Program-made: the position numbers and the translations under genes
Shown: in pieces, positions 32,945 to 45,308 of the stretch
Numbering within the stretch: the stretch's first letter is position 1
Layout: each line of letters opens with the position of its first letter
Source: Gamsiella multidivaricata
Lineage: Eukaryota; Mortierellomycota; Mortierellomycetes; Mortierellales; Mortierellaceae
DNA length: 64,000 bases
Assembly (NCBI RefSeq): GCF_025024155.1
Contig: NW_026251728.1
Coordinates: 1 to 64,000 of the forward strand
Direction: 5' to 3'
The notes under the pieces: model-generated
Database searches by the model: none
The model's input: only the letters and a program-made list of their open reading frames with translations
Told to the model about the DNA's origin: nothing

Positions 32945-34301
32945 ATGGTAACGACTCGGACGCCTATCCCCAGCTTCACCTCAACGGACCAGCCAGAGTG
33001 AGCAGGACCAGGACCTCAACCCTCCTTGGATTCAGTCCTCCAGCAATTGGTTCTGTTCATTCCTTTCCACACCTTTCTTTGCACTCCTTGAAGCTGTCGA
33101 GCATCCTTTTTGCGATGATCATCCGAATTGGATTCTCGACGAGGGAGGCGACTTGATCCTTGATTCAGTTCGAAGGGTTGAGAAGCATAGCTCCTGGCTT
33201 CAGAGTGATTATGACCTGGTGGAGAGTCAAAGATACTCCTTCATCTTGGCTTTGTCATTGCGTTCGGAGTGGTCATTTCCAATGATCATTGTGAATTCCA
33301 ATGTCGAATGTCAATGGTGATTGATCTCGGCTGACTCTCCTTAGAGCTCTGGAAAGTCTTCAGTCTTGCGGACAATGTCATATCCATGGTCCAATTGCAA
33401 TTGAACCCATTGATCAGCATTGCCTCCATAAGCGCTGAGATTTTTCCATTCTCAATGACCCGTACCAGACCCATTTTCTAAACATATTCCTTCTATATAT
33501 TCAATCAACTGTCAACCTGTGCAGGCTCCCGTTAAGAAGTCCAAGGTCGCTCCCGCTCCTTACCCCGTTGCCAAGAAGGGCGCCGCCAAGGCCCCCGTCA
33601 ACCCCTTGATCGAGAAGACCCCCAAGAACTTTGGTGTTGGTCAGGACATCCAGCCCATCAAGGACCTCTCTCGCTATGTCAAGTGGCCCGAATACGTTCG
33701 CCTTCAGCGCCAGCGTAAGATCTTGAACCAGCGTCTCAAGGTTCCCCCAGCTTTGAACCAGTTCACCCAGGTCTTGGACAAGAACACTGCCACCCAGTTG
33801 TTCAAGCTCGCCAACAAGTACCGCCCCGAGACTCGCATTGAGAAGAAGGAGCGCTTGACTGCCGCTGCTGCTGCTCAGGCTGAGAAGAACGAGAAGGCTG
33901 AGACCAAGAAGCCCTTCGTCGTCAAGTACGGTCTTAACCACATCACCGCTTTGATTGAGGCTAAGAAGGCTTCCCTCGTCGTCATCGCTGACGATGTTGA
34001 CCCCATTGAGATCGTTGTCTGGTTGCCCGCTCTCTGCCGCAAGATGGGTATCCCATACGCCATTGTCAAGGGCAAGGCCCGTCTCGGAACTGTTGTTCAC
34101 AAGAAGACCGCCACTGCCTTGGCCTTCACCGAGACTCGCGCCGAGGACAAGCAGGAGCTTGCTTCTTTGATCTCCGCCATCAAGTCCAACTACACCGAGA
34201 AGAACGAGACTGCTCGCAAGGCTTGGGGTGGTGGACTCATGGGCTTCAAGTCCAACAACAAGATGACCAAGCGCGCCAACGCCGTCAAGAACTCTCTGTA
34301 A
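32945..34301 (+). CDS. RPL8: 60S ribosomal protein eL8 (L7Ae family, RPL7A/RPL8)
   Basis: The main exon 33525-34301 encodes all but the first residue and matches eL8 throughout: [40 protein letters not shown] and [20 protein letters not shown] at the front, the L7Ae RNA-binding core [20 protein letters not shown] with [20 protein letters not shown], and the tail [20 protein letters not shown]. The length of 259 aa is normal. The protein binds kink-turns of 28S rRNA in the large subunit. Codons end almost always in C or G, as expected for high expression. No ATG opens the main exon, and a splice acceptor (cctgtgcag) precedes it. The best first exon is a lone ATG at 32945-32947 followed by gtaacg, which would give a 577-nt intron. 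That first exon is an inference; the main exon is certain. Confidence 0.93.
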
Positions 34302-34572
34302 ACGGTATTCTTTATCATAAGAGATTCAGAAAAGCACTCAAGGAAGAATGAGCGGTCTATTGTTTTGTAAAATAAAGCAATTCTTGCAGTTCTCCTCTAT
34401 ACCCCATACACTTCAAAAGCATTTAAAGCAGAGCTGTTTCCTGATTACTCATGCAATGATTGGATTCATTACAATGCAAAGGTCATAAATGTTTATTCAG
34501 CAATCATCAAATATGTATAGAAATTATATTACGTGTGACGATACTATTGAAAACGGAAGTCTTTCATGACGC
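34302..34572. other. Convergent 3' region
   Basis: AT-rich stretch between the eL8 stop and the stop of the minus-strand neighbour. It contains aataaa-like signals (about 34371-34376) suited to eL8 polyadenylation. No gene seen. Confidence 0.5.
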
Positions 34573-37500
34573 CTAGACGCCTCCAAGGAGCCATTCAACA
34601 ACGCGATCTTCATCGTCATCATCCTCCACTTGTGCTGGGACCTGCTCTGCAGGGACAGTGACCCATTGGAGTTGCTTTTGGGATTGGTTCTGCTCGGTTA
34701 CGGCTGCTGTTGAGGTCGATGTGGAAATATCCTTCTTCTCAGCCTTCTGGATCTCCTCCGAAACCTCAGCACCCTCCAAAAATGAAACAGGTTCGGTCTG
34801 AACACCACGCTCGCGGCCCTCGACCATCTTCGCCATAGCTGCATGGAAGATCGTGTCGAGCATTCGCATCGATGCCTCGAAGTTGCCAGCCGCAAACAAT
34901 TTTTGGCGAATTAGGACCAAATCCGTAGGCGTAAGGGGGATCACCTGCGTGGTCGGGACCGGGGTCGTAGGGGTCTGTGGACGATCCTGTTGCGAACGAA
35001 GGTTCTCCTTTGAGTGGCCCTTCTTGAGCGTCTTCTTCTTCGTGCCCGCAGCGATGATTGAGCTCTCTGTGATGATGCTGGCAGCGTCGCCGGCTAAGGC
35101 AGCTGCTTTGCCTTTGCGCAACGAGCCCTTCTTGGAGATATCTCCCGATTCACCAGCAGCCAGTCGCGCCAGCCGACGGGCCTCGCGTTCCTTAGCCCTG
35201 AGCTGTTGCAAATAGATCCTCCGGTCCTGGCCTTCCTCGTCGTCATTGTCCTCCAGATCCTCAGAGTCCTCGCTCTCATCCTCATCCTCCCCGTTCTGGC
35301 CGTCGCCCTCGGACGTAACAGCGGGGGCAAAATATGTGTGTTCGCTGGATGCCAAATCGTGGCTACTAGTCGACGCCTGTTGCACGTCCAGGGATCGAAT
35401 CAGCTGTTCCCTGATTTGCTCCTGAAGTTTCTCGTCCTCGTCCTCGTCCTCTTCGTCGTCGTCTTGGGTATCATGATTGCCCACCAGGCTCACTGATGAG
35501 CCATTGTGAAGCACACTCTTGGCCGACATGAACGACTCGTGCTTCTTGCGTCTACGCTCACCATCCTCGGTGTACTCCTCATCTTCATCATCCTCGTCTT
35601 CCTCTTCCTCCTCCTCGTCTTCCTCAGAGTAGTGCCACTTCTCGGGTGGGGCAATGCCATGGGTCATGTCATACTCCTCGTCTTCATCTTCGTCATCAGG
35701 TCCAGAGTCCCCGTTCTCAAGACGCATGCTCTGGCGGTGTCGCGCCCTTGAAAGCGCATCCATGGCATCTGCAGCCTCATCGACGAAGATAGAATGGCGG
35801 TTGGCAGATGAGGTATTACGTGGGACTGGGGCAACATACGGCACCTTCTCCTCGTCTTCCTCGTCTTCCTCGTCCTGCTCGTCTTGCTCATCTTGCTCGT
35901 CTTGTTCATCCACAGTTGGTTTATTGTCTCCGTAGATGTGGAATTGACGGTTGGTAGCGCCGTTCATGGAGACGACGCTCGATCGCTTCCTGGTCGAAGA
36001 AACCTGTCCATCCTCATGTTCCTGCTCCTGCTCCTGGTTCGTCGCGTCACCGACCTTGAACTGATTGTTTTGTTGTTTGGCAGCCACAGCTGCGGCCGTC
36101 AGAGTTCTCGTGGTCGCAGAGGGCAGACGATTTTTCAGGGTGTCCATCTCTGGCGAGGTAGCGGGCGAGTCCATAACGTCCCTGTCAACCTCAGAATCAC
36201 TCGTGAACGACGCAGCCGGTGCCTTGGCTGAATTTGCAGACGCAGAAGCGGGTGCTTTACTGCTTGCTGCTGCCAGTCTTGAAGCCTCGATCTTTTGCGC
36301 AAGAGCCGAGGGCGAAGCACCCGTGTTCTTCAAACCGTGCGTCGCGATCTCTGTAGAATTGATACTCGAGCTAGAGGAGGACGATAGGTCTGCAAGACTC
36401 GAGCGCACCGAGGAATTGCGATCCTGCTGATAGAACGGATTGGCTCGGATGGTACCCTCCAGCGATATGCGATTTGGATGATTCTGCAAATGATCCTGAG
36501 ATTTGAATCCATGCGTTGGTTGCTGGGTCGTCTTTGAAAGTCGCTCCTGTATATACGACACTTTACCGTGCATGATCAAGCTGGTGCTGCTGCCTGAGGG
36601 ACTGACATTCGCGCCAGAAGAGGAGATCGAGTACGACAATGGCGAGGGCGAAATGATACCGCCAGGGGTTGATGGCGCTGCTTGTCCATCCATAGGATTG
36701 TTGCGGTAATGGTGCTGAGGCGACTGAAGGGGTGACCGTGGACGAGAGGGGATGGGGCGTGGAGAACTGGAGCGGGGGGAGTTGGGTCTTGGGGAAAGAG
36801 GACGAGGAAGACCGGCCTCGATTCCTGAGCGTTGGGTAGAGTCGTAACTGTTGTTGGTGTTAATGGTGAACGATGCCTTAGTGGGCGAGGCGACATCTTG
36901 GCCCAGAGAAGCGTTGCGCGATGGGATGGGGATACCGTTGTTGCCGCTCTCGGGGCTCATGGGTCGAGAGGACTGCACAGGTGAGTGAGGAGTCGGGCTG
37001 CTGGGGTACTGCATGGGGGCTGGGCTGGTTGGTTGCGGGATGCCTGCATTCCTGCTTAAAGACGAGGGGGGGGTGTTGGTCGATGTGCTCATACCGCGGT
37101 TATTAGTATCGGGAGGCATTGGGAATCCAGAGTTAGCGACATAGTTCGCACGTGAGTCCTGGGAAAGAACCCTGCTTGGTGCCACAGCCATGGGCTGCTG
37201 CTGCTGCTGCTGCTGCTGCTGCAGAGCAGCGTCGTAGGCGCTTAGAGATGGTCCTTGGCGCTCCAAATGATGAGATGCTGGTGGAGTTGGCGTTGAGGGT
37301 GTCATTGATGTCTGACCCGAATGTCCGCTGTAAACACTACCGTTTGTCGACTCTGACGCACCGCCTGTAATAGTAAAGCTTCGGATAGAGGTGGGTGAGC
37401 TGGCAGCATTGCTGTTGTTGCTATCCATTGATGTCCGTTGGATAGAATTACGACCCAGACGGCCCATAAAGCTCTTAATTGGATTTTCCTTCTTCATGCT

Positions 37501-39375
37501 GCCGGTCTCTGAGGTAGGAGTCATCGGCGGCTCATTCTGAACAACCTGTTCTGAGTATGATGTCTTGGGGGACGAATTGCTCAAGAATTGTGCCAATTCA
37601 TTCGTGGCCTGCACAGTCGTCTTTGAGCTGCCATCGCCTTGTCGGACCCCAGAGAGCGAAACAGGGCTGCGGGATGTAACAGGCGAGAGAGGTGCCATGG
37701 TCGAGCCGCCAGCGGTAGACAATGTGAGCTGCGATTCAGCTGTTGATGTTGAGCCTCGTACATCTTCCATCTTGTCCTGTTGGTTCGTTTTCCTGGCACT
37801 ACTATCTGCAATGCCGAGGCCATAGTATTCTGGCGGCTGACTGCTTGGTTGTTGTGCTTGCTGTTGTGGCAGCGAGGTGACTGGCGGTTCTGTTGTCGAG
37901 GTAGACTGCTGACCTTGCTTTCTGACGATGGGCTGAGAGACGCCAATGTTGGCAGGGATAGTGGGTACACTTGGTGTTGCTGGGACATAGGGAGGAGGGG
38001 CGTGGAGATCCGTTGTCGAGGCGCCATGGTTATTTTTCCGGGACGAAGGACCGTTACTGCTGTTGTTTGCTCCCGTTATATTGCTAGGTCGACGACCATG
38101 GGATTTGCCTTCTCTTCCCCCGAGTACAGAAGCGGCACGAGATGAAGACCGGGTCGCGACGTTGCCTCCTGGTCCTGCAGCCTTGCGGTGGACTTCGATC
38201 GTACGGAGACGGTTGGGTGTGAGCGACACCTTCATGGTCTCTCCAGAACTGAACAGCATCTCAAAGTCATTCTTCTTTTTCATCTTGCTCTCCTCATCCT
38301 AAGACAGGACAAAACAGTGATCAGAGACAAATACTATTTGAAGAGCAATAAACCTGGCATTTTTTTCGAGATAAAGTATGCGTACTGGAGGCATGTCCCA
38401 GTCTCCAAACTGAGGACGATTAGGATCGATAGGGATGTCATCCTCATCCACGTCCGTGGGTAGCTGAACATCCAGTTTTGGCTTGTCTGCATTTCCTAGT
38501 CGCAGCTGCTTTCCCCAGCTTCCCGATCGTTTAACAGTTGCAGGCGTCGATTCCTCAGCTATTTGAAAGCGACATTTATAATGTTAATTTCGTCGCTCAT
38601 GCACCAGCAATTTGATTTAGATGCTGTCGACATGCATGTAAAAATAACACAGGGAATGCCCCTCCGGCTTACGTTTAGAGCCCGTTCCTGGCATGATGAG
38701 CGAGTTGCGGAAACGTTTCTGGAGCTGGTTCTTCAAGATCATGGTCTCGAAGGTGCTTTCGATCTGCCGGTCCTCCTGCAAAGCGACATAGACCTCACGA
38801 ACGGTGACCATGTCCGCATGATCCTGCCGATCTGCAATGGTCGAGGCAACCTGGAGCACGTACTCGGCCACATGTTCCAGTACGGCTGTGACATAGATGG
38901 CAATCAATGTGGGAACCACTATTGCGTTGTTGGGATTTCCGGCGGGTGAACCTAGGCGCTCGCCCAGTTTGCTGTAGTACTGGCATTTGGCGCGGAACTG
39001 CTCAAACACCTGTTCGACGCGAGTTTCGTCCGAATCTGCATTGAACATAGCAGAGGTGCCAGATTGACCCGAGCTGCCCATGTGATTGCTGGTATCTTTG
39101 CCTCCCATGTCGATATAGCTCTTGGCCTCTAGTTCTGCCTCGACAATGGCATTCTTGCCGAGCGCTGTAGGGAATGTTTGGTAGACAGAAGCCTTGATGC
39201 GGCTGGTCTCAAGTCCCTTGGCGGTATCGATCAGAATGAAAAGGAGCTCGTCCAAGAACGCATTCAGAGCCTGAAGACCGTCGTTTGAGATAACATATGG
39301 GGATGCATCTGCCAGGATCGCATTGGCGAATTTTTGGGCGATGTAGCGCACCTCTGTTGCGAAGTTATGGATGAG
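34573..39375 (-). CDS. Large low-complexity protein with histone-fold-like N-terminus
   Basis: Exons 38673-39375, 38386-38558 and 34573-38298 join in phase to about 1,533 aa; the first codons lie upstream and were not placed (an ATGTCAGAAAAG near 39492 is a candidate but does not splice in phase). The N-terminal 230 residues look like a split histone fold: FANAILADASPYVISNDGLQ, then VVPTLIAIYVTAVLEHVAEY and VTVREVYVALQEDRQIESTF. A conserved linker IPIDPNRPQFGDWDMPP follows, then FEMLFSSGETMKVSLTPNRL. The remaining 1,150 residues are Ser/Pro/Gln-rich with several acidic blocks (about 35215-35900) and a basic segment, probably disordered. The arrangement recalls fungal chromatin or transcription proteins, but I cannot name it. 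The minus-strand promoter is CT-rich. Confidence 0.7.
35215..35905. repeat. Asp/Glu-coding low-complexity tracts
   Basis: Clustered (TCC/TCG/TCA)n runs encode acidic blocks of the minus-strand gene, including a five-fold Asp-Glu-Gln repeat near 35867-35912. They generate long open frames on the plus strand that are not genes. Confidence 0.8.
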
Positions 39376-42062
39376 CTGGCGTCAATAATGTGTGGGATTT
39401 GGCATAACATAAACGCGTCCGAGTCACGTTCAATAAGAAAAGGCGGTAGTTCCCGGAGAATTTTCTTTACCTTTGCGCTTTTCTGACATTGGTCAAGTCC
39501 GCTTCGTATGACTGTTGACTGAGGCGGTCGCTGGAGGGGTATGGTAATCGATGTGGAGGAATGGTTGCACCAATTGTTTGCTCACGCAATAACAAAGAAA
39601 GAGAGAAGCAGCCTAAAAACAGACATGTCACACAAAGTATATTGCAAAGAATAGAGCGATCTGGTTAATGTCAATGATTGAGGAGCGTGGACAAGGGCGT
39701 GTTCCTCTTTTCTGGCAAGTGTTCACGGGGATGAGGAGCAAGAGTGTATCGATGGGCAAAGGCCATGGTCGTTATCATTCATTCATCCGCCCATCTCTGA
39801 AGAGAGTTTCGGCGGAGCCTTTTTCCGGGTGTGGGGAAGGGGAAGTGAGATGATTGGTGATGGCGTAGTGGTAACTGAACCGCTTCCTGCTTTGTAAGGA
39901 TAGGACTATAGCTCCTGTCTGTGTGCTCATAGGCGAAGAAGGGAGGGAGAGAGGGAGCGAGGGAGGGAGGGAGGGAGGAAAGATACAAGGCAACGTTGAG
40001 TAGAGAAGGGGGGAGGACCAACAAGGCTGACTAGCCAAGGGCCTCCACTCAAAGAAAAAGAGCACAGTTCAGAGACAGACAGCTGGTTCCAAGACCCGAT
40101 ATCCATTGTCCAGTAGGACTGCCCGCAGTCTTCTTGGCTTCCCAAAAAAAAGCTCCGAGGGATAATGGGCACCTCTATGCAAAGTGCGTCTAACGACTGA
40201 GGCATTGAGGATGTGGAATTCGTCGTGCTGACGATGGGTCCGTTGAGAGAGAGTTGTTGCAGTGGGGGTTTGCTGTCGCGTGTGAGATGCCTCAACGTTA
40301 CCTGAGACACTTTGAAGCAGAGACCAGCAAAGTATTAATGTTAAATGAAAAAGGGAGGCGTGCTGTAGAGCAAATGAAGACAAGGAGACAAGGGGGCGGG
40401 AGGGAAGGAGGGAGAGGGTGTGAATGAGTCGTTGCGTGTGTGTCGTGAGGGCGTCGTGTCCACTCGCTCCGAGTCCACTCGGGAGAAAGAAGGGGAATGG
40501 AGGAATGAGAGATGGGCGATGGGAGGAGGAGCGGGTGTCGAGATGACAAAAGAAAAGAGAGAGGGAATACGAGGAAGGAGGGATAAAACGTGGTAGAGCT
40601 GGCTGTTGTGTGCTCGGCATACATTCAAGGTTACAAACACCTCTTCATAAACAGATGGGAAAAGAAAAAAGAAAAAACTTGCACAAAGCAACTTTGCCAG
40701 CGAACTTCTTGTTACTGTTGCTATTATATGGTACACTACTTACTGTGTCAGTAAACATCAAGTGAGAGCCATGGTCTGCAAAGGACCAGAGATGAACTTG
40801 AGAGCCGCATGCAAACACAACACACACGCCAACTATATTGCTTGTATGGTGCAGCATGGGGTTGTAAGGATTTGCATAATGAGCTGTCGATTCTCCCCTG
40901 GCAAAGGCTCATAAGGACGATGGTTTGTCTTTCTTTTGAACGGTCAATTCCGGAGAGCACTTCACGAGCGAGGGGTTTTTTTTGCCGCCAGTGTATAATC
41001 TCATCCTTCTTTCTCGCTGCATCTTAGTCCCTGTTCTCACGCGCCTGGAATTCCCTTGTATTCGTGGTCACTGCCTGCAAGACAAGGCCACTTGAAAGGC
41101 GTCTATTTGCAGCATCGACCTGCTCCTGAACTGCTTGTATGTGGACAATGATGTCCCGTCCACATGTTCAAACATCGATCCTTTACCCCTCTTCTGTACG
41201 TCTTTGCGTTTCAAATTCATAATAAAGAATGGGTAAGCGATCGGGAGGTCAGTGCCCAGGGTAACGGTTGGAAATACATCTCTAACATAATGTGCTCCCC
41301 GCACATGCATGCAGGAACTCAAGAGAAAAAAAAGCGTTCGCATTAATGGTATTGAAGGAGGGGTTTTTAGACCTGGCTAGCCCCAGCAATGTGTCAGCCA
41401 TCCATAGAGTGCGCACTGGTCCACGAACAAAAGTTTCCACCTACATCTTTCAGGTCAAATAAGAAAAGAGGCATAGAGAGCCTTAGACCTATGGACAGTG
41501 ACAGTTGACCCCGATGGAGTAGATCATCGCTGGACATGAATAAGGTACTCTTTCATCCAGACTTGAAAAACTCACTTTTTAAAAAGTCTTTAGCTCTACG
41601 GAAAAGTAGTGTTGGTACCAAACAAGTTTCGTTGGGATGTCGGACAAGAGCGACCAAATATTTAATGCCAGCACATGGATCGTGTGGCTCACCAGGATCT
41701 TCCATGCAGGTCTAAATTCATGGTTCGGCAATACCCTGCAGACTGAAGCAACGACATCCGACTGTTTTCTAGCTACGCGATCGGACATAGCAAAAGGTCA
41801 GTGGTTACTCTGCGTGTGCTTACGTGACAGCAGTAGTTAAACAGACCTCAAGAACAGTGATTATCGTTCATTTATCGCCGAGCGGCCCATGGAACACAGT
41901 TGTTTTTGAACATTAAAAATGAAGCAATTTGTATTTATTTTTATGAACGAACAAATAAAAGTGTAGGCGATAATGAAAGAGATCTACTAATGGTACAAGC
42001 AAATGCCAGGGAATAAAACAGAAACGACTAGCTGAATATGGGAGTCAAATATACAAAGGCAT
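39376..42062. other. 2.7-kb intergenic region with purine-rich tracts
   Basis: No protein-like sequence. The part from 39380 to 40620 is strongly purine-biased on the plus strand. A (GGGA)n/(GGAGG) tract at 39938-39978 and further GA-rich blocks near 40375-40420 and 40490-40580 read as CT-rich sequence in the direction of the minus-strand gene, consistent with its promoter and leader. The minus-strand frames here are artefacts of this composition. The region 40640-42060 shows nothing recognisable. Confidence 0.6.
39938..39978. repeat. GGGA/GGAGG purine tract
   Basis: Runs of GGGAGG units on the plus strand, a polypurine-polypyrimidine tract able to form triplex DNA or G-rich structures. It lies about 570 bp upstream of the histone-fold gene. 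Confidence 0.8.
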
Positions 42063-43055
42063 TTAGTGAGCCATGATGGGAATCTTGGACGAAGGTGGTG
42101 AGGGAGTCGCACTTGGGGTTATGATCTGTGTCTTTGTCAATGGGCTCGTAATAGGGACGGCGCGCGAGACCCGGACTGTGCGGTTGGGAGGAGAGGGTGG
42201 AGGTGAGATGCGAACAGCGTGGGAAGGCCGACCAAGAGGTTTTGGCTGGAAACCCTGAGTGTCGGGCCTCAACGGAACCTTGCCACGCGAGGCATCGTAG
42301 ATCGTGTTGATGGTGCCGTGGTCACCGAGGCGGAACGAGACCGAGAATGGCTCAATCCAAAGGACGAGATCCTTTGGAATATAGCCAGCAAGGGTCTCCA
42401 GTGGTAGATCGCTCTTTTTGGCGGCCTATCAGAGAACAATCCAGACAGTACCAGAAAGGAAATTAGGACAATCGTTAGCGGCAGACTACAGACAGTCCAA
42501 TTGACCAAGGTTCCTTCGTCATAGTCGCCCGGCGCTGTCAGGGCTCCAAGGGTGCAAGGGGAGCAACAGCGTTACTGATGTTCTCATTCACACTGACAGC
42601 TAAAAGTAGACCAGGTAGGCAACAACTCGCATGTTACCCCGCGAAATACAAAGGAGGGAGTACAAAATAAGATGTGTGTGTGGAGGAGTGGGCAAACTCA
42701 CGCAGACAAAGTGAATGAGCAGAAAAGCACACACATTCAGGAAGCAAATGAAGAGGAAAAGGCGAGCGGAGTGGGGTATGTTGTGCAAAGCCAATTGAAG
42801 GAAGGGGATTGCTTTCGAGACAGGCATTGTTCTTACCTCACACAACAGTGGATCGACTTTGCCACCAAAAGAAGTGATGGCTCTGTATCCGTTGCCGTAG
42901 TGCGGCCTTTGAGGGTCCCAATGGTCAGTGTATTTTTCTTGCATCAATGCAACGACTTGCCTCTTGAAGGCTTCGACGATCTGAGGGGTGCAAGAGGAGG
43001 AACTGGCAACGTAGCGGCAGAGAAAATCAGTGGCACAGGAGATCTCGAGAAGCAT
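42063..43055 (-). CDS. BTG/Tob family antiproliferative protein
   Basis: Two exons, 42837-43055 and 42063-42425, join in phase 0 to 193 aa across a 411-nt intron. Box A is MLLEISCATDFLCRYV with HWDPQRPHYGNGYRAITSFG; box B is IPKDLVLWIEPFSVSFRLGD followed by GTINTIYD. Both match the BTG/Tob domain that binds the CCR4-NOT deadenylase subunit CAF1 and speeds mRNA decay, slowing growth in animals. After the domain, about 65 residues rich in Pro and Ser, with several Ser-Pro sites, form a likely disordered, phosphorylatable tail. The ATG at 43055 sits right at the start of the domain, as in animal homologues. The minus-strand promoter upstream is pyrimidine-rich. BTG/Tob genes are patchy in fungi and mostly known from early-diverging groups. 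Confidence 0.9.
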
Positions 43056-43386
43056 GTCGGCCAGTGGATGAGCGGATGATGGTAGACTGTTTGGGAGAAG
43101 AACGTGGTTGAAAGTGTATCCGTAAATGGAGATGGGGGAAGGAGGGGCCAGCTTGAGCTGCTTTGAAGGAAGGGTGTGAGATGTAGAGTGTAGGAGTGTG
43201 AAGTGAAGTGAAAGGGAAGCGTGAAGGACAAAGTGGGGTAATGGGAAACCGAAAACAAGGCACAGCGCTCATTGGTTCAGCTTAGAGTGTAAATTTAGAG
43301 TCCTGTCCGTCCCGCACAAATATAAATGCAAATGTTGAATGCATACTTCAAACGCATAATTGTTTCCCCTCTAGTGTGGTTGATTC

Positions 43387-43764
43387 ATAGTTTACCAGCA
43401 GCAGTAGCAGACTTATCCTCCGCTCTAGGTACTATGTTTGTGGACACGCATGCGGTAATGTGGTAAACGACTCGCGTGGTGCGGTATCGCTTTCTCTGAG
43501 GACAGGTGCCTTGTTGGTCCGTTTTCTCGAAGGTGCAGGTTTCTTGCGAAGGCAATGACATGCCTTTGGCTGTGTTGTTACGCAATACGATGCCTGTCCA
43601 TCCCGTTCATTTTGACAGCAGGCACATAGGATCTCACGTGTGCTGTTGAGTGACCTTAATGACCTTAATGACCTTATGCCTGACAGCCTTGAATAGAGCC
43701 GGTCCACGAACCCGGCATGAAACTGTAGCATGAATCAGAGGATTTATTCAGGCAGCAATGCAGC
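43387..43764. other. Region between BTG and MULE relic
   Basis: A minus-strand open frame of 99 codons (43432-43731) contains several Cys residues (CACCQN, CHCLRKK) and a basic stretch. It could be a decayed C-terminus of the MULE element, but no clear match supports this. A short tandem repeat (gaccttaat, three copies) lies at about 43650-43677. Confidence 0.35.
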
Positions 43765-45308
43765 TCAGACGCTCGTCCTGGGTTCGTACTTCGCTGTGAT
43801 GAAATTCCAATCACCATACTTTTTATTGCGCCACATACAAAGACGAAACGAGCAGTAATAGATATCCAGTGTCTTGAATGATTGTCGTAACGCCTCTGTT
43901 TCTGTCTGGGAGCAGTCTACCATGAATTTGGACGCGTTCAAGCCACAGTGGCCCTTGACCCATTTCAGTCAGGTCCTAAGAGTATTACTAAGGAAAAAGT
44001 GTTAAGGGCACTGACAGTCAAGGAGCAACGAGAGTAATGTAATAGAGAGAGATGAATCTTTTGGTGAGTAGGGAAGCAGGGCGCAGAAACAAGAGCCGAC
44101 AGGGCAACTAACATTGATTCAGAATTGCAAACCATGAAGGCAATTGGTATGCCAATATTCGCTGCTCGATCTCGGACAAGGAGAGTGAAAAGGTATGCAG
44201 ATGGGAACACTTTCTCGTTATCTGGATCAGGCAGCAATGATCTGACGGCCTTGTGCGTCGAATCCATGCAGACGATGCCATGGTGACTTGACATAACCTT
44301 GAGGGTGGTACATGAAGATAATAGAGCTTGGTCCTTAGTAGAAAGGCGCGGAGGAATTTCAACAAAGCATAAACTTAACCAAGAACTCACTTCCAACTGG
44401 AACTCGGTGGACCAAGCAAAAAAGTAATTGTTTGTAATCCCGCACACGTTATCAACAAAATGGCCTTTTCCACCCTCCTTCTCGATTTGCTCCATCCAGA
44501 GCTTCACGCTTGTAGTGGGGTTGATTGACTTACAGACCCACTTGTCCTTGCGCGGTACACAGCAGAACGCACATCATTGTACTTCATGTAGTACAAAGGA
44601 GCAGCAGGGCCTTTAATTTTTCGGGATCTTTGCTACAATTCAGGCAAGAAGAGAGTTGTCAGCACTGAATGTTTGAACCCAAGAACAATGAAAAATATTG
44701 TAACAGAATGCAGCTGTGCCTCTTACATGCATAATTGACTTTTTGTTGGGACGCAGCAATGCCTTTATTGCTGCCCATTTCATACCGCTGCGAGCCTGCT
44801 TTGCGGTCCAAGTTCGTTCGTTTCTGCCCAAAGGAATCCTCGATCTTGCTGAGCCAGAATCGTCATGAGAATGCCTCCATTTGTACGAGACATTCACTAC
44901 CTCTTTACCGACTGGTTTTGTCAGCCTGATCTCGACAGAACAGGCTGCACCAACAGAGTCGCGGGTGATAGTCAGTTTTGTTGGTCTTTTGTGCCTTCTG
45001 CAACTGAAACGAAAGCTCCAATCATTCCGTTTTGGTGCGCCAACTGAGCCTCCATAACCCACAGGTCTAAAAGTCGGGAGTTGACTGTCAGGGCTACCCT
45101 TCAAGAGACCGTGATTACACCCTCCTTCAGTGCGATGCACAAATTGAATCGCGGTTCGCTCCCGATGCCAGAAGGTCTTAAAATCGTCAGCAGACAATGC
45201 CGCTTTCCAAATTTCGTTCTCATGTGAAATCACGTTTGGCGTGTATAGTGTGGTGGGATCGAAGTCGCTAGGATCGAGTAAGATGTCCTTGACTCTGAGA
45301 CCGGACAT
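43765..45308 (-). pseudogene. MULE-like transposase relic
   Basis: Minus-strand sequence from an ATG at 45308 (MSGLRVKDILLDPSDFDP) carries an N-terminal Cys/His-containing region, then, after splices near 44727/44632 and 44520, the segment VMSSHHGIVCMDSTHKAVRS with YLFTLLVRDRAANIGIPIAF typical of fungal MULE transposase domains (first catalytic Asp in CMDSTHK). A further block near 43975-43800, KWVKGHCGLNASKFMVDCSQ, holds the second Asp. The usual linker between them is disrupted and a stop precedes the second block. Homology ends near 43800 (LCMWRNKKYGDW), where the third catalytic residue and the zinc domain should follow. A truncated, inactive copy; terminal repeats were not found. Confidence 0.65.

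Noticed and set aside
32948..33524. Box C/D snoRNA in the eL8 intron
   Set aside because: Only imperfect C-box-like (cgatgat) and isolated CTGA motifs were found, without proper spacing or a terminal stem.
33501..34100. Long open frame of 199 codons antisense to eL8
   Set aside because: It is a shadow created by the strong third-position C/G bias of the ribosomal protein gene.
35206..36231. Hydrophobic plus-strand frames opposite the acidic protein
   Set aside because: They mirror the Asp/Glu codon runs of the minus-strand gene and have no family features.
39775..40736. Ser/Pro/Leu-rich minus-strand frames
   Set aside because: They follow from the purine-rich tracts upstream of the histone-fold gene and look like promoter or leader sequence.
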